Below, in pieces: positions 61,611 through 64,000 of a stretch of DNA of 64,000 nucleotides. Origin of the DNA: Pseudomonas syringae. GTDB lineage: Bacteria; Pseudomonadota; Gammaproteobacteria; Pseudomonadales; Pseudomonadaceae. Each line of letters starts with the position of its first letter. Position 1 is the stretch's first letter. Under the pieces are notes generated by a model. The model was not told the DNA's origin and did not search any database. It saw nothing but the letters and a program-made list of their open reading frames with translations. The translations under genes and the position numbers were made by a program. The stretch lies in contig NZ_LGSI01000074.1 of assembly GCF_001698815.1 (NCBI RefSeq), positions 233,924 to 297,923 on the forward strand. The letters run 5' to 3'.

Positions 61611-62411
61611 ATGAGCGAATTCAACGCTGTGAATTTCTCCCTGAATGGCAAGGTCGCCCTAGTGACTGGTGCCGGTCGTGGTATTGGCCAGGGCATTGCG
61701 CTGAGCCTGGCCCAGGCAGGCGCAGACCTGGTGCTTGCTGATTATGACTTGGGCATCGCCGAAGAGGCTGCCGCCCTGGTGCGCGCCTTGGGTCGTCGGG
61801 CAGTGGCCTTGCAAGTTGACGTCAGCAAACCCGAGAGCGTTGCTAGCCTGATCGAACAGGTCAGGGCGCAATTCGGCCGTCTCGACGTTGCGGTCAACAA
61901 CGCAGGTGTAGTCAGCCTTGGGCGCGTTGACGAGCTGGCGGTCAGCGAGTGGGACCGCATCATGAACATCAACGCGCGCGGGGTATTCCTGTGCTGCCAG
62001 GCGGAACTCAAGCTGATGCGCGAGCACAACTTCGGCCGCATTATCAACCTCGCTTCGATTGCCGGCAAAGTCGGTTTCCCGGACCTGTCCCACTACAGTG
62101 CCTCCAAGTTTGCAGTGATTGGATTTACCAACGCCTTTGCCAAGGAAGTTGCCCGCGAGGGCATCACTGTCAACGCCCTTTGCCCGGGTGTGGTCGGCAC
62201 CGGCATGTGGCGAGGTGACGAAGGGCTTTCCGCACGCTGGGCCCAGCCTGGCGAAACCGAAGTGCAGTCCTGGGAACGGCACCAGTCCAGCCTGCTGCCC
62301 CAAGGCGAAGCGCAAACCGTGGAAGACATGGGCCAACTTGCGGTTTACCTCGCCTGCGCGCCCCACGTGACCGGGCAGGCGATCGCCGTTGATGGCGGCT
62401 TCTCGCTTTAG
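61611..62411 (+). CDS. Short-chain dehydrogenase, probable cyclic-alcohol dehydrogenase
   Basis: This 266-residue SDR has the cofactor motif TGAGRGIG, an acidic residue after beta-2 (LADYD) indicating NAD preference, NNAGVVSLG, and the catalytic Ser/Tyr/Lys in NLASIAGKVGFPDLSHYSASKFAV. The C-terminus VTGQAIAVDGGFSL is normal. Placed directly before a cyclohexanone-type monooxygenase under a shared sigma54 promoter, it probably oxidises the secondary cyclic alcohol to the ketone (ChnA/CpnA role). It is not a close match to Acinetobacter ChnA, so the role rests on context. Confidence 0.82.
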   Translation: MSEFNAVNFSLNGKVALVTGAGRGIGQGIALSLAQAGADLVLADYDLGIAEEAAALVRALGRRAVALQVDVSKPESVASLIEQVRAQFGRLDVAVNNAGVVSLGRVDELAVSEWDRIMNINARGVFLCCQAELKLMREHNFGRIINLASIAGKVGFPDLSHYSASKFAVIGFTNAFAKEVAREGITVNALCPGVVGTGMWRGDEGLSARWAQPGETEVQSWERHQSSLLPQGEAQTVEDMGQLAVYLACAPHVTGQAIAVDGGFSL

Positions 62412-62441
62412 TTGAACCCCGCTTACTTATCGAGTTTACGT

Positions 62442-62464
62442 CCCCTGAAACCTTGATTCAGGGG
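62442..62464. other. Intergenic hairpin between SDR and monooxygenase genes
   Basis: CCCCTGAA and TTCAGGGG form a perfect 8-bp stem with a 7-base loop in the 120-base gap. There is no T run, so a role in mRNA processing or differential stability is more likely than termination. Confidence 0.5.
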
Positions 62465-62531
62465 AACGGGTACGGCTTGTCTGCAGCTTTGTTCAAGTCT
62501 GCGGGCGCACTGATCGAAACAGGAGAACACA

Positions 62532-64000
62532 ATGACAACTACAGTTCTGGCCAAACGTTCCGTTGGCACCGATATCATCCACTACGACGCCATCGTGATT
62601 GGCGCAGGTTTCGGTGGCATCTATATGCTCAAGAAGCTGCGCGATGAGCTGGGTTTGAAGGTGCGCGCCTTCGACAAGGCCGGCGGGATCGGCGGCACCT
62701 GGTTCTGGAACCGCTACCCTGGTGCGTTATCCGACAGTGAATCGTTCGTGTACTGCTTCTCCTGGGATCGCGAGCTGTGCCAGGAGTGGGACATCACCAC
62801 GCGTTACCTGACCCAACCGCAGATTCTGTCCTACCTCAACCACGCGGTCGATCGCCATGACCTGCGCCGTGATATCCAACTGGAAACCGGCATCACCGCT
62901 GCGGTGTTCGACGAGCACAGCAGCTGCTGGCTGGTCACCGCCGACGACGGCCATCAATACAGCGCCAAGTACCTGGTGACGGCGCTGGGCCTGCTGTCGG
63001 CGACGAACGTGCCGAAGATCAACGGCCTGGACCAATTCAAGGGGCACATGTACCACACCGCCAACTGGCCGGCCGATGCCGTGCTCGAAGGCAAGCGGGT
63101 GGGCGTGATTGGCACCGGGTCTACGGGCTGCCAAGTCATCACCGCGATTGCGCCGACTGTCGGCCACCTCACGGTGTTCCAGCGTTCCGCCCAATACACC
63201 GTGCCGGTGGGCAACGGCCCGGTCAGCCGCGAATACGTCGACGACATCAAGCGCAACTACGATGCCATCTGGCAAGAAGTGCGTTCCTCGCGGCTGGCGT
63301 TCGGCTTCCCGGAGAGCGACATCCCCACTATGAGTGTGGACGCCGCCGAACGCAAAGCCATCTTCCAGCGCGCATGGGAGGGTGGCGGCGGTTTCCGCTA
63401 CATGTTCCAGACCTTCAACGATATCGCCACCAGCGAAGAAGCCAACATCGAGGCCCAGAACTTCGTCCGCGAGAAAATCGCTGAAATCGTCAAAGACCCG
63501 GAAACCGCACGCAAGTTGATGCCGCGCGACCTCTACGCCAAGCGTCCGCTGTGCGACAGCGGCTACTACGCCACCTTCAATCGCCCCAATGTGTCGCTGG
63601 TGGACGTCAAGGCCAACCCGATTGAAGAAATCACCGCCAAGGGCATTCGCACGGCGGACGGGGTCGAGCACGAACTGGATGTACTGGTGTTCGCCACCGG
63701 TTTCGATGCCGTGGACGGCAATTACAAGCGCATCGACATTCGCGGGCGCGACAACGTCTCGATGAAGGATCACTGGGCTGACGGCCCATCGAGCTACCTG
63801 TCGGTCGCCACCGCCAAATTCCCCAATATGTTCATGATCCTGGGCCCTAACGGTCCGTTTACCAACCTTCCACCGACCATTGAAACCGAAGTGGAGTGGG
63901 TGTCCGACCTGATTGGTTTCATGGAGCAGAACGAGTTGGCCTGCGTGGAGCCCTCTGCGCAAAGCGAGCAGGAATGGGGTGTGATCTGCCAGGACATCGC
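62532..64000 (+). CDS. chnB: Baeyer-Villiger monooxygenase, cyclohexanone type (partial)
   Basis: The gene starts at ATG 62532 with AGGAG six bases before it and runs open to the window end; 489 of about 545 codons are present. The FAD motif is IVIGAGFGGIYML, the Baeyer-Villiger fingerprint FKGHMYHTANWP, and the NADPH motif GVIGTGSTGCQVI. Several blocks (AFDKAGGIGGTWFWNRYPGA, KLMPRDLYAKRPLCDSGYY, FATGFDAVDGNYKRIDI, GPNGPFTNLPPTIE) are nearly the same as in Acinetobacter cyclohexanone monooxygenase. It inserts oxygen into a cyclic ketone to give a lactone. Lactone hydrolase and omega-hydroxyacid oxidation genes would be expected beyond the window. Confidence 0.9.
   Translation, partial: MTTTVLAKRSVGTDIIHYDAIVIGAGFGGIYMLKKLRDELGLKVRAFDKAGGIGGTWFWNRYPGALSDSESFVYCFSWDRELCQEWDITTRYLTQPQILSYLNHAVDRHDLRRDIQLETGITAAVFDEHSSCWLVTADDGHQYSAKYLVTALGLLSATNVPKINGLDQFKGHMYHTANWPADAVLEGKRVGVIGTGSTGCQVITAIAPTVGHLTVFQRSAQYTVPVGNGPVSREYVDDIKRNYDAIWQEVRSSRLAFGFPESDIPTMSVDAAERKAIFQRAWEGGGGFRYMFQTFNDIATSEEANIEAQNFVREKIAEIVKDPETARKLMPRDLYAKRPLCDSGYYATFNRPNVSLVDVKANPIEEITAKGIRTADGVEHELDVLVFATGFDAVDGNYKRIDIRGRDNVSMKDHWADGPSSYLSVATAKFPNMFMILGPNGPFTNLPPTIETEVEWVSDLIGFMEQNELACVEPSAQSEQEWGVICQDI

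Noticed and set aside
62727..63962. Minus-strand open frame of 411 codons opposite the monooxygenase
   Set aside because: Shadow of the Baeyer-Villiger monooxygenase, which carries all family fingerprints on the plus strand.
1..64000. CRISPR arrays, rRNA genes or complete tRNA genes
   Set aside because: No regularly spaced direct repeats, rRNA segments or full cloverleaf sequences were found by reading; only a tRNA 3' end is present at 48662.

Overview
The window looks like chromosomal DNA of a fluorescent-group Pseudomonas (P. fluorescens/P. putida type). The evidence is the GC-rich, CAG-biased coding, an OprD-family porin, a DUF2790 secreted protein, an MvaT-type H-NS protein, and typical Pseudomonas ferulate (ech-vdh-fcs-aat) and vanillate (vanAB) genes. 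It mixes intact catabolic and metal-resistance operons with a large accessory zone of broken genes.

Layout. 1-1.6 kb: tail of a carbon-nitrogen hydrolase, an AraC regulator and a cupin. 1.6-6.0 kb: an IS66 element whose tnpC has an in-frame amber codon, then two degenerate group II intron remnants, apparently nested, beside a broken DUF411 metal-protein gene. 6.2-19.2 kb: a heavy-metal block with a two-component system, czcCBA, a CDF exporter, small periplasmic proteins and an OprD porin. ATTACAA-N2-TTGTAAT-like palindromes recur in its intergenic regions, and two genes on the minus strand share a conserved 3'-UTR hairpin plus terminator. 19.4-26.8 kb: a gene graveyard (mvaT-like, GNAT, catA, alcohol dehydrogenase, SDR, AMP ligase, LysR and MFS remnants) holding intact TetR, MFS (DHA2) and MarR genes.

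26.8-35.8 kb: ferulate to protocatechuate. The genes are ech, vdh, fcs, a thiolase, an internally deleted acyl-CoA dehydrogenase, a VanR-type GntR regulator and vanBA with two perfect palindromic operators. 36-47.2 kb: a sigma54 enhancer-binding protein divergent from an aromatic aldehyde dehydrogenase, calA (coniferyl alcohol dehydrogenase) and a DUF1302-DUF1329-YCF48-RND/MMPL envelope cluster; good -24/-12 sites are visible. A broken chemoreceptor follows. At 48.66 kb lies a 21-bp copy of the 3' end of tRNA-Gly(GCC), probably the att site closing a genomic island to its left.

49.2-64 kb: a second catabolic locus. An IclR regulator, acyl-CoA dehydrogenase and MFS permease face a divergent operon of enoyl-CoA hydratase, 3-hydroxyacyl-CoA dehydrogenase, beta-ketoadipyl-type thiolase, CaiB/BaiF CoA-transferase and EtfBA. 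Then come an AcoR-like sigma54 activator, an SDR and a cyclohexanone monooxygenase (ChnB-like, cut by the window end). Together they suggest oxidation of a cyclic alcohol or ketone to a dicarboxylate such as adipate, followed by beta-oxidation.
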